From the NCBI GenBank assembly GCA_964655775.1, contig CAZZNQ010000051.1, positions 1 through 28,894 on the forward strand: a stretch of 28,894 nt of DNA, written 5' to 3'. Under the pieces are notes generated by a model, which was not told the origin of the DNA, searched no databases, and saw nothing but the letters and a program-made list of their open reading frames with translations. Shown here piece by piece: positions 22,116 through 28,894 of the stretch (position 1 is its first letter; the number at the start of each line of letters is the position of its first letter). Source of the stretch: CAZZNQ01 sp964655775. GTDB lineage: Bacteria; Planctomycetota; Brocadiia; SM23-32. The translations under genes and the position numbers were made by a program.

Positions 22116-22748
22116 TCAGCCCGCCAGGTAAGCGTCAACTCGGTCCACCACCCGCTCGCGGCATTCGCGAACGGTTTCCGTAAGCGTCTGCATTTCGGCG
22201 GTCACGCGCGCACTCATCCCCTCGGACCGCAGGAACTTCAGGTTCACGGCCACGTTCAGCTTCGCGCCGCTGCACGCCGCCTCGGCCAGCACGGCGCTCA
22301 CACCGGCATCAGTGATCAGGTTCGGATTGCCGATCCGGCAGACGGTTTCAGCAAGCGCCGCCACCTGCGCGCATCGCCGCATCACCTCCAACGCAACCTC
22401 CATGGCGCCTTCCAACGCGCTACGAATCGCCTTCCGACGCGCGCTTTTCTCCTCATCGGAGCCCTTCGGCATCGCGTACGCCCGGTCCACGGCGCCGTAT
22501 GCCTCCGCGTCGCGATCGACCAGCTCCAGAAAGACCTCCCGGCACTCGGCCAGGTCGCAGAGGGCATCCTCCACCTCGTCACGCACGTCGGCGAAGCGTT
22601 TCTTCCCGACGGTGAAGTTCGCCGTCATCTCGGACATGGCCGCAGCCAGTGCGCCCACCAGTGCGCTAACGCTGCCGCCGCCGGGAGTGGGCTTTCCCGC
22701 CGCCGCGTCCGAGGCGTACGCTTCGATGCTGTTCGCGCGGTAGGTCAA
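22116..22748 (-). CDS. fchA: cyclodeaminase/cyclohydrolase family protein (FchA-like)
   Basis: Encodes 210 aa, the length of stand-alone members. The family (C-terminal half of formiminotransferase-cyclodeaminase) interconverts one-carbon forms of tetrahydrofolate: 5-formimino to 5,10-methenyl, or methenyl to 10-formyl. Evidence: the N-terminal signature KPTPGGGSVSALVGALAAAMSEMTANFTVGKK and the long helices that follow, with NPNLITDAGVSAVLAEAACSGAKLNVAVNL. The start is TTG at 22748, because GGAG (22759-22756) sits exactly 7 bases upstream inside the end of ldt; an alternative TTG at 22763 lacks a site. It starts 4 bases after the ldt stop and ends 4 bases before the next ATG. No histidine-degradation genes (hutHUI) are present, so a folate role is more likely than formimino-glutamate breakdown. 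Confidence 0.9.
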   Translation of the reverse strand: MTYRANSIEAYASDAAAGKPTPGGGSVSALVGALAAAMSEMTANFTVGKKRFADVRDEVEDALCDLAECREVFLELVDRDAEAYGAVDRAYAMPKGSDEEKSARRKAIRSALEGAMEVALEVMRRCAQVAALAETVCRIGNPNLITDAGVSAVLAEAACSGAKLNVAVNLKFLRSEGMSARVTAEMQTLTETVRECRERVVDRVDAYLAG

Positions 22749-22752
22749 CGCA

Positions 22753-23784
22753 TCACTCCACAATCGTCACCTTGCTGCCCATCTGGATGAAATCGTACAG
22801 TTCCACCACGTCCCGGTTGTACATCCTCAGGCATCCGTTGGAGCACTTTGTCCCGATGGAGTCCTCGTCGTTGGTTCCGTGAATGCCGATTCCCGACGCC
22901 CCGGGAACGTTCTTGAATCCGATCCACCGCTCGCCGAGCTGGTAGCCCGGCTCACCGTACTTGATGGGTCCATCGGGAGAGTACCACGTGGCGTGCTCGC
23001 CCATGGTGGCCACCTCGAACTCACCTTCCGGAGTCCTGTCATCCAGCCCGATGCCTACCGGGTACTCCTTGACATAGGCGCCGTCGATCAGCAACGCCAG
23101 CCGGAATTCGCTCTTGCAGGCGAAGATGCTGGTCTTTCCCTTGATGATCTTCAGCATCTGTCCCACCTGCAGGTTGCTCGGATTCACCTTATTTAGCCGC
23201 TGTATCATCCGCCAGTTAACACCATAGTCCTTGCCGATCCGGGCGAGGACCTCCCCCGGCTGAACAGTGTGGATCACGGCGCCCTCGCGACACCCCGGGT
23301 TGAAGACCAGGTACTTGTTGATCTCGTCCAGCATCTCGCGCAGAACCTGGGCGGCCTGCCCTCGGCTCTTGAGGTAGAGTCCCGTGAGGATCGCCCTGGC
23401 CTCCACCCGTTTGCCGCGCTCCAAAAGCTCATCCACCTGCCGCAGTTTGACCTTGACGGGATCGGGGGGCTCGGTGCTGCGTGGGGCCTTGGGTGGGGCC
23501 ACCGGTTGCGGCGTCTCCAGTTCCGAGGCCCGACGGACGGGGGGCGTGGACTCCGCTTGAACGGGCCTAGCGGCCGGCTGCCGACTGGCCGACGGCGGGG
23601 ACGTTCTCCGGGGCATCGTGTGGGCCGCCGACAGCGGCGGCGTACCGCCTTCCTGCTCGGCCGGAGCCTGGGCTGTTTCCACCGGGTCGGGCGCCTGAGG
23701 GACGTCCCGTTCCTGTTCCTTGTTCCGTGACAGAGCGAACCCGACGACGGCTGCGCCGAGCAACAGAATGAACAGCTTTTTCAT
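22753..23784 (-). CDS. LysM and L,D-transpeptidase (YkuD) protein
   Basis: Encodes 343 aa. It cross-links or anchors peptidoglycan stem peptides through a catalytic Cys. Layout: N-terminal TM or signal anchor (MKKLFILLLGAAVVGFAL), a Pro/Glu/Ala-rich spacer (about 20-110), a helical segment (about 112-155), LysM (about 168-216, VQPGEVLARIGKDYGVNW) for glycan binding, and the YkuD catalytic domain (about 222-343, RLALLIDGAYVKEYPVGIG). The active site has His302 (GIGIHGT) and Cys318 in CSNGCLRM; the usual SHGC His is Asn316, a variant also seen in other bacteria. Ordinary peptidoglycan in the periplasm is implied. The ATG at 23784 has only AGGGG close by. It is the first gene of the ldt-fchA-CxxC-phosphomutase series. 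Confidence 0.93.
   Translation of the reverse strand: MKKLFILLLGAAVVGFALSRNKEQERDVPQAPDPVETAQAPAEQEGGTPPLSAAHTMPRRTSPPSASRQPAARPVQAESTPPVRRASELETPQPVAPPKAPRSTEPPDPVKVKLRQVDELLERGKRVEARAILTGLYLKSRGQAAQVLREMLDEINKYLVFNPGCREGAVIHTVQPGEVLARIGKDYGVNWRMIQRLNKVNPSNLQVGQMLKIIKGKTSIFACKSEFRLALLIDGAYVKEYPVGIGLDDRTPEGEFEVATMGEHATWYSPDGPIKYGEPGYQLGERWIGFKNVPGASGIGIHGTNDEDSIGTKCSNGCLRMYNRDVVELYDFIQMGSKVTIVE
22756..22759 (-). promoter_or_regulatory. ribosome binding site fixing the TTG start of fchA
   Basis: GGAG on the minus strand lies within the last codons of ldt (22753-23784), followed by 7 bases that contain the ldt stop codon, then TTG at 22748. The arrangement suggests translational coupling. Confidence 0.6.
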
Positions 23785-23837
23785 GCCCCTGCCGGTCCTC
23801 GGTATGGGTAAGAGGGCTTCCTTGGAACTGATTGCCT

Positions 23838-23867
23838 ACGATACCGGGCCGGGCAGGCGAGATTCAA
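23838..23867 (-). promoter_or_regulatory. promoter candidate for ldt-fchA series
   Basis: On the minus strand: TTGAAT (23867-23862), an 18-base spacer and TATCGT (23843-23838). It lies within the 205-base gap before ldt. Both boxes match four of six consensus bases. Confidence 0.4.
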
Positions 23868-23989
23868 GTAAGGACCGCCGGTTTGAGAAAACCGTCAGTG
23901 CGCGCAAAAAAGCCTGGAGTGCCCCGCAGTCATGCGTCTGCGCACCGATGCGCCAGTCGCCCCCCTCACGAGTCGGTTCTCAGCCCCCG

Positions 23990-24088
23990 CTACACGTGCG
24001 GATGCGAGGCCCGGACGATACGGTCTATCAGGCCTATCAGGCCGACTGCTATCAGTGCCGCCCCGATCACAATGGCAATGGTATCCAT
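23990..24088 (-). CDS. putative 32-aa single-TM peptide
   Basis: Encodes 32 aa: a TM helix at residues about 3-20 (MDTIAIVIGAALIAVGLIGL), then a short basic tail DRIVRASHPHV. GGAG lies 9 bases before the ATG at 24088, and the frame sits 59 bases after the diguanylate cyclase stop. It is too short for routine gene finders. The case rests on the ribosome site, the clean TM helix with a positive-inside tail, and the lack of anything else in the 363-base gap from 23785 to 24147. Function unknown. Confidence 0.45.
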   Translation of the reverse strand: MDTIAIVIGAALIAVGLIGLIDRIVRASHPHV

Positions 24089-24147
24089 CTCGAACCACTC
24101 CGCCAAAGACGCTGCCCGAATCCCGCCCCCGCGACGGCCGCAGTGGG

Positions 24148-24990
24148 TCATCCCCGACTCGGCGAAGAACCGCCGCGCACGCTCTTGACGATGTTGTTGC
24201 TGGCGTCGTCGGAACTAATGAACTCACCCGCCATGGAGACCTTGTTGCCCCCGGCCTCCTTGGACGCATAGACCGCGTTGTCCGCGGCGGTTATGACGTT
24301 CTCCATCGTCTCGCCGTTCACCGGATAAGCGGCGACGCCTATGCTGACGCGTATAAAGTCAACGACCTGCTCGCCCTCGATGTCCAGCGCGTAGTTCTCG
24401 ACCGCTTCGCGGAGCCGTTCCGCGAGCACGTAGCCCTCGCGGCGGTCGGTCTGAGGCAAAATGACCAGGAACTCGTCGCCCCCGATACGACCGAATACGT
24501 CGCAGGATCTCGTCTTTTGCGACATCACGTGCGCCAACTGCTCCAGCACCAGGTTGCCCACCTGATGGCCGAACTTGTCGTTCACGTCCTTGAAGCTGTC
24601 CAGGTCCAGGTAGAGCAGCGCCGTGAAGCCGCCGTGCCGGCGCGTGCGCTCGGCTTCCTCCGCCAGGCGCAGGTCCAGGTACCGATAGTTGAAAACCCCG
24701 GTCACTTCGTCCACGAACGTCTGCTGGCGCAGCGTCTGCTTCATCTTCTGCGATATGCAGATCTGCGCATAAAAACTGTACGCAGTAACGATGAGCGACC
24801 AGAGCAGTATGGCGGGAAGGGATACCTGCAGGAAGATCGGCATCGACGCCCATTCCCGCATCAGGAGCAGCAGCGCGACTACGATCAGAACGGTAAGACA
24901 GAACGACCCCACGAAGATGTAGCGGAAGCGAACCTCGATCTGCTCGATCTCGTCTTCACTGAGAAGCGTCTGGTGCCGGCCGGCCGCCAT
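24148..24990 (-). CDS. diguanylate cyclase, two TM helices plus GGDEF
   Basis: Encodes 280 aa. Makes cyclic di-GMP from two GTP at the membrane. Residues about 26-44 and 52-74 are TM helices joined by a very short loop, so there is no outside sensor domain. The GGDEF domain (about 92-255) has DEVTGVFNYRYLDLRL, LYLDLDSFKDVNDKFGHQVGN and the intact active site RIGGDEFLVILP (GGDEF at 170-174). The product-inhibition site RSCD (161-164) sits exactly five residues before it, so allosteric control by c-di-GMP is expected. The ATG at 24990 follows GGAGGGAGAGAA. No EAL or PilZ gene is in the window. The C-terminal 25 residues are polar and Ser/Asp-rich. Confidence 0.95.
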   Translation of the reverse strand: MAAGRHQTLLSEDEIEQIEVRFRYIFVGSFCLTVLIVVALLLLMREWASMPIFLQVSLPAILLWSLIVTAYSFYAQICISQKMKQTLRQQTFVDEVTGVFNYRYLDLRLAEEAERTRRHGGFTALLYLDLDSFKDVNDKFGHQVGNLVLEQLAHVMSQKTRSCDVFGRIGGDEFLVILPQTDRREGYVLAERLREAVENYALDIEGEQVVDFIRVSIGVAAYPVNGETMENVITAADNAVYASKEAGGNKVSMAGEFISSDDASNNIVKSVRGGSSPSRG

Positions 24991-25013
24991 TTCTCTCCCT
25001 CCTGGGTTCCAAG

Positions 25014-25043
25014 AGAATAGCCGATGACCGGGCCGCGATGCAA
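25014..25043 (-). promoter_or_regulatory. possible promoter for the diguanylate cyclase
   Basis: On the minus strand: TTGCAT (25043-25038), an 18-base spacer and TATTCT (25019-25014). It lies in the 164-base gap after lepB. The hexamers are only moderate, and read-through from lepB is possible because no terminator is seen. Confidence 0.35.
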
Positions 25044-25154
25044 GTGCGATGGTGCGCTACCTTTCCCATTGACAAAGCCGTCGCCGGAAGTCGGTTCGCG
25101 CCCTCGCCGGCCAAAGCCCGGCATCTGGCCGACAGCAGGTTGCCCAGACTCATG

Positions 25155-26705
25155 CTACAGCGGCTTCATCTGGTGGATGGGCCAGAAGACGAAGACCGCC
25201 CTGCCGATGAAGTTCGCGAGGGGGACGCCGGGCTCGTCCCATCGTCGACTGTCGCTGCTGGCAGGGGCGTTGTCGCCGATGACGAAGTAGTCGCCCGCCT
25301 TGATGTGGTATTCCCTGTCCGAGCGCGAGGCCTCGTGGGGGTTGGCGTAGTAAACATCTCGATCGATGATAACGCGGTCCCAGACGACGCGCGTTCGCTG
25401 GGCCCCAAGGCGCACTGCGCGAAGCGGCGACGGCCAACCGGGGTAGTCGTACCGGGCCACTTCCCTGCCCCCCACCAGGACCACCACGCGGTCGTCGTAG
25501 TTCTGGAGCTCGATCCAGGTGTCTTTTCCCCGCAGGGACGGTACGTCCTCAAGCTCGATCGTGCCTTCCCCTTCATCGGTCAGCACTCCCCGGCCGGTCT
25601 TGCCTGCACCGAGAGCGAGGATGAAATCGTGACCCGCATCGGTTATGGAGAGCAGGACCCGCCCGTCTTCCGGCGCGTCGACCGGAACCGTCACGCGGCT
25701 GCGTATGCGGCAGTCGCCGACCAGGTAGCGGCCGGCCAGCGTCAGCGGACCGGGCGAAAGTTCGTAGCTCAGGCCGTCATAGGAGTAGACGTCGCGGACG
25801 GGTCGGGCAAACCTGGCCAGCACGGGCTCGGGGCTGTCCGTGGCGTCAACGGTGAGACGCCCCGAGTCGCGGTCGAGGTTCCAACGGTCCCCGTCTTCCC
25901 CGAAATCCCAGAGGGGCACCACGTCCTCCTTGGGCGTGAACAGCGAGTCGAACACATGGAACCACAGGTCCTGCTGCACGCTCGCCGGCTTGCGGGACAG
26001 CTCGCCGTTGATGTAGACGTCACCGTCGGAGAGTTGCACTGTCTCCCCGGGCAGACCGATCACGCGCTTGATGTAGTCGCGGGCGGTGACATCGAAGCCC
26101 TCCGTGCTGCCGCAGTCGGGACACATGAAATCCTCGGTGAACTCCACCTCGCCGGACCAGTTGCAGGTGCGGCACTCCACCCAGTAGAGGGGATAGAGGA
26201 AGACGGCCACCTCCCAGCGCCTGGGCCTGCGGAGACGGTAGGAGAGCTTGTTCACGAAGATGCGCGAGGGGCCGCGATAGGCCAGGTTAGCCGCCTCAGT
26301 GCCGGTCAGCGTTTTGCCCGTGGGGGAACGTCCCTCGTTCCAGAGCCATTCGGGGCGCCTCATCGTCACTTCGCCGCGGCCGGGGTCGTAGCGCACCGGA
26401 TCGGGCCAGTGGTATCGGCAGTTGGGGCATTCGACCTCGCCCTCGACTCCGACCTTGTCGTGGCCCACTTCGAACACGTAACCGCAGTTCGGACAGCGGA
26501 CCTCCTGGTGAACGCCGACCAGTGTGGGCGCCATGCTGCCGTGCTTGATGCGGAATGCCTCCACCACCGTCTGCCGCACCACCAGCACCAGCAGCACGGC
26601 CAGCGCTATCCATTCCAGGTTGTCGCGCAGCGATGTGCCGCGCGGCTTAGGAGCGCCGGGCCGACTCGCAGCCGGCGGCTTGATAGTTCGGTGAGCTTTG
26701 GACAC
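25155..26705 (-). CDS. lepB: signal peptidase I with zinc-ribbon and beta-domain insertions
   Basis: Encodes 516 aa, about twice the usual length. It removes signal peptides at the outer face of the inner membrane. One TM helix lies at about 31-49. Conserved boxes: FRIKHGSMAPTL (nucleophile Ser57), IFVNKLSYRLRRPRRWEVAVF (149-169), YIKRVIGLPGE (general base Lys213) and YFVIGDNAPASSDSRRW (473-489). Between box B and box D are four CxxC pairs (71/74, 93/96, 178/181, 195/198), probably two zinc ribbons. Between boxes D and E a roughly 200-residue beta-rich stretch (about 250-455: LWDFGEDGDRWNLD, LGAGKTGRGVLTD, IELQNYDDRVVVLVGG) looks LamG-like. I recall similar insertions in planctomycete enzymes. 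The start is GTG at 26705, with GGGAGG 6 bases upstream; GTG at 26738 is also in frame but poorly placed. It follows lepA by 19 bases. Confidence 0.94.
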   Translation of the reverse strand: MSKAHRTIKPPAASRPGAPKPRGTSLRDNLEWIALAVLLVLVVRQTVVEAFRIKHGSMAPTLVGVHQEVRCPNCGYVFEVGHDKVGVEGEVECPNCRYHWPDPVRYDPGRGEVTMRRPEWLWNEGRSPTGKTLTGTEAANLAYRGPSRIFVNKLSYRLRRPRRWEVAVFLYPLYWVECRTCNWSGEVEFTEDFMCPDCGSTEGFDVTARDYIKRVIGLPGETVQLSDGDVYINGELSRKPASVQQDLWFHVFDSLFTPKEDVVPLWDFGEDGDRWNLDRDSGRLTVDATDSPEPVLARFARPVRDVYSYDGLSYELSPGPLTLAGRYLVGDCRIRSRVTVPVDAPEDGRVLLSITDAGHDFILALGAGKTGRGVLTDEGEGTIELEDVPSLRGKDTWIELQNYDDRVVVLVGGREVARYDYPGWPSPLRAVRLGAQRTRVVWDRVIIDRDVYYANPHEASRSDREYHIKAGDYFVIGDNAPASSDSRRWDEPGVPLANFIGRAVFVFWPIHQMKPL

Positions 26706-26711
26706 CTGCGG

Positions 26712-26717
26712 CCTCCC
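26712..26717 (-). promoter_or_regulatory. ribosome binding site fixing the GTG start of lepB
   Basis: GGGAGG on the minus strand, 6 bases before GTG at 26705. It favours the 516-aa product over the 527-aa one starting at 26738, whose GTG overlaps the last codons of lepA. Confidence 0.55.
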
Positions 26718-26724
26718 GCTCGGT

Positions 26725-28521
26725 TCAGTTCTCTTCACCTTCCAGCGCGGCCAGGAACGCCTGCTGCGGTATGAACACGCTGCCGACGGCCTTCATGCGC
26801 TTCTTGCCGGCCTTCTGCTGCTCCAGCAGCTTGCGCTTGCGCGTGATGTCGCCGCCGTAGCACTTGGCGGTCACGTCCTTGCGCATGGCGCTGATGGTCT
26901 CGCGCGCTATGACCTTGCTGCCGATGCTGGCCTGGATCGGTATTGGGAACATGTGCCGGTCTATCTTCTTGCGCAGCAGCTCGGCAATCCGCCGCCCCCG
27001 CGGCTCCGCCTCGCTGCGGTGACAGATGATGGAGAGCGCGTCCACCGGTCTCTTATTGACCAGTATATCCACCTTGACAAGGGCGCTGGCGCGGTAGCCA
27101 AGCAACTCGTAGTCCATTGTACCGTAACCGCGCGTGGCGGACTTCAGCTTGTCGAAGAAGTCGTAGACCACCTCCGCCAGCGGCAGCTCGTAGACGATCA
27201 GGGCGCGCTGATCGCTGAGGAACTCGGTCTTACGGTAGTTGCCGCGTCGGTGCTCGACCAGCTTCACCAGGTTGCCCATGTACTCCGCGGGGAGGATCAC
27301 GGTGACCTTCACCCACGGCTCGCGGACCTCCTCGATGTCCGCCTCGGGCGGCATCTGGGCCGGACGATCGATACTCAACACCGTGCCGTTCTTGAGCAAG
27401 GCCTCGTAAGTGACGTTCGGCGCGGTCTTTATGATGGGGATGTTGTTCTCGCGCTCCAGCCGTTCCTGCACGATCTCCATGTGCAGCAGCCCCAGGAACC
27501 CGCAGCGGAAGCCGAATCCCAGAGCGTCCGACGACTCCGGCTCCCAGTCGAAAGAGGAATCGTTAAGCGAGAGCTTCTCCAGCGCGTAGCGCAGCGTCGG
27601 CAGGTCGTCGTTCTCCTGCGGGAAAAGGCCGCAGAAGACCATAGGCTTCGGCTCGCGGTAACCGGGCAGCCGCTTCTGGGCCGGATTGTCGCGCAGCGTT
27701 ATCGTGTCGCCGATCTGCACGTCCCGAATGTCTTTGATGCCCGATATCAGGTAGCCGACCATCCCGCAGGAAAGCTCCGGCTTCTTGACCATCTGCGGGC
27801 GGAAGTCGCCGACCTCGGTCACCTCGTAGCTGCGTCCGGCGCCCATCATCTTCACCCTGTCGCCCGCCTGCACGGTTCCGTCCATCACGCGCACGTGCGC
27901 CACCGCGCCCCGGTAGTCGTCGTAGAAGCTGTCGAAGATCAGCGCCCGCAGCGGGCCGTCCGGCTCGCCTTCCGGCGGCGGAACACGGCGGACGATCGTC
28001 TCCAGCAGTTCCTCCACCCCCTCCCCCGTCTTGCCGCTGACCGCCAGGATGTAGTCCGGGTCGATCCCGAACGTCTGCTCGATCTCCATCATCGTCTCGA
28101 TGGGCCGGCTCTCCGGCAGGTCGATCTTGGTCACCACGGGTATGATGGTCAGCCCGTGCGCCCGCGCCAGCTCCAGGTTGGCCACGGTCTGGGCCTCTAC
28201 GCCCTGGTTTGAGTCCACCAGCAGCACCGCCCCCTCGCACGCGCGCAGGCTGCGGCTGACCTCGTAGCTGAAGTCCACGTGCCCGGGCGTGTCGATCAGG
28301 TTCAGCAGGTACTCGTCCTCGCCGTCACGGTAGAACATCGTGACGCTGCTGCTCTTGATGGTGATGCCCCGCTCGCGCTCCAGCTCCATGTCGTCCAGCA
28401 TCAGATCTCGGAACTCCCGCTCGCTCACACTGTGGGTCAGCAGCAGCATTCGGTCCGCAAGCGTGGACTTTCCGTGATCGATGTGGGCGATTATGCAGAA
28501 GTTTCTCGTGTTTTCGAGCAT
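26725..28521 (-). CDS. lepA: elongation factor 4 (LepA GTPase)
   Basis: Encodes 598 aa, the normal LepA length. It is a ribosome-associated translational GTPase. GTPase motifs: AHIDHGKST (G1), DTPGHVDFSYEV (G3), VVTKIDLP (G4) and AVSGKTGEGVEELL (G5 region); switch I has ERERGITIKSSSVTM. The C-terminal part is LepA-specific: LGFGFRCGFLGLLHMEIVQERLE, then KVDILVNKRPVDALSIICHR, and AKCYGGDITRKRKLLEQQKAGKKRMK near the end. The start is the ATG at 28521, by comparison with the family (M-ENTRNFCIIAH); the frame extends to 28584 but without a ribosome site. The promoter at 28596-28624 supports this. There is no strong ribosome site at 28521 either. It is followed by lepB, as in Escherichia coli. Confidence 0.97.
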   Translation of the reverse strand: MLENTRNFCIIAHIDHGKSTLADRMLLLTHSVSEREFRDLMLDDMELERERGITIKSSSVTMFYRDGEDEYLLNLIDTPGHVDFSYEVSRSLRACEGAVLLVDSNQGVEAQTVANLELARAHGLTIIPVVTKIDLPESRPIETMMEIEQTFGIDPDYILAVSGKTGEGVEELLETIVRRVPPPEGEPDGPLRALIFDSFYDDYRGAVAHVRVMDGTVQAGDRVKMMGAGRSYEVTEVGDFRPQMVKKPELSCGMVGYLISGIKDIRDVQIGDTITLRDNPAQKRLPGYREPKPMVFCGLFPQENDDLPTLRYALEKLSLNDSSFDWEPESSDALGFGFRCGFLGLLHMEIVQERLERENNIPIIKTAPNVTYEALLKNGTVLSIDRPAQMPPEADIEEVREPWVKVTVILPAEYMGNLVKLVEHRRGNYRKTEFLSDQRALIVYELPLAEVVYDFFDKLKSATRGYGTMDYELLGYRASALVKVDILVNKRPVDALSIICHRSEAEPRGRRIAELLRKKIDRHMFPIPIQASIGSKVIARETISAMRKDVTAKCYGGDITRKRKLLEQQKAGKKRMKAVGSVFIPQQAFLAALEGEEN

Positions 28522-28595
28522 ACCGGGAAGCGCGTCCGCAGGCGTTGGGGCCAAAGGAAGGGAGCGGGTGCACACTCCACCCATCTCAAATGTCG

Positions 28596-28624
28596 AGCAT
28601 AGCAGATGTGGACGCCGGATTCAA
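28596..28624 (-). promoter_or_regulatory. promoter for lepA-lepB
   Basis: On the minus strand: TTGAAT (28624-28619), a 17-base spacer and TATGCT (28601-28596). A transcript start near 28589 gives a leader of about 68 bases to the ATG at 28521, and leaves only 5 bases before the alternative ATG at 28584. Confidence 0.5.
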
Positions 28625-28713
28625 GCACGAGCGCGCCTGAGCCGAATCGGAGATATGCACCTCAGAATCGATAAAGTCGCACGCGCAATCTGTGCGCTTC
28701 AGCGCGTGCTTGA
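28621..28713. repeat. nested inverted repeats in the lepA upstream region
   Basis: TCAAGCACG (28621-28629) is the reverse complement of CGTGCTTGA (28705-28713). Inside, GCACGCGC (28679-28686) pairs with GCGCGTGC (28702-28709), which uses part of the same right arm, so the two pairings exclude each other. The direct repeat CTCAGAAT (28661-28668) recurs at 28735-28742. The whole stretch 28522-28894 lacks a gene. Confidence 0.5.
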
Positions 28714-28735
28714 GGGCACTGGTCCGAAAGATTTC

Positions 28736-28749
28736 TCAGAATTTTCTGA
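28736..28749. promoter_or_regulatory. 14-bp palindrome just upstream of a promoter
   Basis: TCAGAA, TT, TTCTGA: a perfect 6-bp inverted repeat with a 2-base centre in an AT-rich patch of an otherwise GC-rich region. It ends 8 bases before the -35 box at 28758, where an activator or repressor dimer could bind. Confidence 0.35.
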
Positions 28750-28757
28750 TATCCCTC

Positions 28758-28785
28758 TTGACACCGTGCGGGATTCGGATAGCAT
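28758..28785 (+). promoter_or_regulatory. rightward sigma-70-type promoter at the window end
   Basis: TTGACA (28758-28763, perfect), a 16-base spacer and TAGCAT (28780-28785). It is divergent to the lepA promoter. The transcript would start near 28792 and run into two hairpins; the gene it serves, if any, lies outside the window. Confidence 0.5.
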
Positions 28786-28805
28786 GGAGGGTGCTTCCCC
28801 AAAAG

Positions 28806-28866
28806 AGCCGGAGCCCCACCTTATGCTCCGGCTAGGCCCCGGACGTCGACCCCAGCGTCCGGGGCC
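28806..28866 (+). ncRNA. tandem GC hairpins, possible small RNA or structured leader
   Basis: Hairpin 1: AGCCGGAG (28806-28813) with CTCCGGCT (28826-28833), 12-base loop. Hairpin 2: GGCCCCGGACG (28835-28845) with CGTCCGGGGCC (28856-28866), a perfect 11-bp stem with a 10-base loop, then ACCCTTTTG. Only one base separates the stems. Starting about 14 bases after the predicted transcript start, they could form a structured 5' leader, a small RNA or a weak terminator. No known RNA family is recognised. Confidence 0.35.
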
Positions 28867-28894
28867 ACCCTTTTGTACACGCGCCCTTGCTCGC

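Noticed and set aside
1..28894. Mobile elements, CRISPR arrays, tRNA or rRNA genes
   Set aside because: No transposase or integrase, regularly spaced repeat, tRNA-like cloverleaf or rRNA segment was noticed on either strand by reading; a tRNA scan would settle the right-hand end.

Overview
The window is a high-GC bacterial chromosome segment, densely packed with genes and free of mobile elements, CRISPR arrays, rRNA and tRNA. The best guess for the host is an uncultured member of the Planctomycetota. This is an inference from gene content: signal peptidase I with internal CxxC zinc-ribbon pairs, a paired long and short NfeD next to a FloA-type flotillin, a DLG-type Ser/Thr kinase, a small CxxC protein and a C-terminal 'WAEILGRPVSLR' protein of types I associate with planctomycetes, and several membrane-anchored coiled-coil proteins of unknown function. 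No 16S gene or marker search was available to confirm it.

Left part (1-4500, + strand): a small lipoprotein, a TM plus coiled-coil protein with an MreC-like architecture, a 50-aa single-TM protein, a 351-aa protein whose N-terminal anchor is clearly paralogous to that 50-aa protein, and an MreB actin homologue with its own promoter. Next (4500-8000, - strand) comes a compact, overlapping metabolic operon: glycerate kinase, thiL, tsaE, then hisF. A divergent promoter pair separates it from a 66-aa TM protein that ends in a textbook terminator. A tail-anchored Ser/Thr kinase with an unusual catalytic loop follows.

Middle part (9775-17450, - strand): one probable operon running nfeD (long, protease-bearing), nfeD (short), floA, a 994-aa HEAT-repeat protein, a TM plus charged coiled-coil protein and a MEMO-family protein. 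This is the strongest candidate for an uncharacterised membrane-domain system. serA lies upstream with a perfect consensus sigma-70 promoter.

Right part (19100-28600, - strand): an RmlD-like reductase, a phosphohexomutase, a CxxC protein, a cyclodeaminase/cyclohydrolase (FchA-like), a LysM plus L,D-transpeptidase, a 32-aa membrane peptide, a diguanylate cyclase, and the lepA-lepB pair. The right end (28600-28894) has no gene. It holds the lepA promoter, several inverted repeats, a divergent strong promoter preceded by a perfect palindrome, and two GC-rich hairpins.

Most starts were chosen from Shine-Dalgarno position. Several correct starts lie well inside the maximal open frame, and two genes start at TTG with strong, well-spaced ribosome sites.
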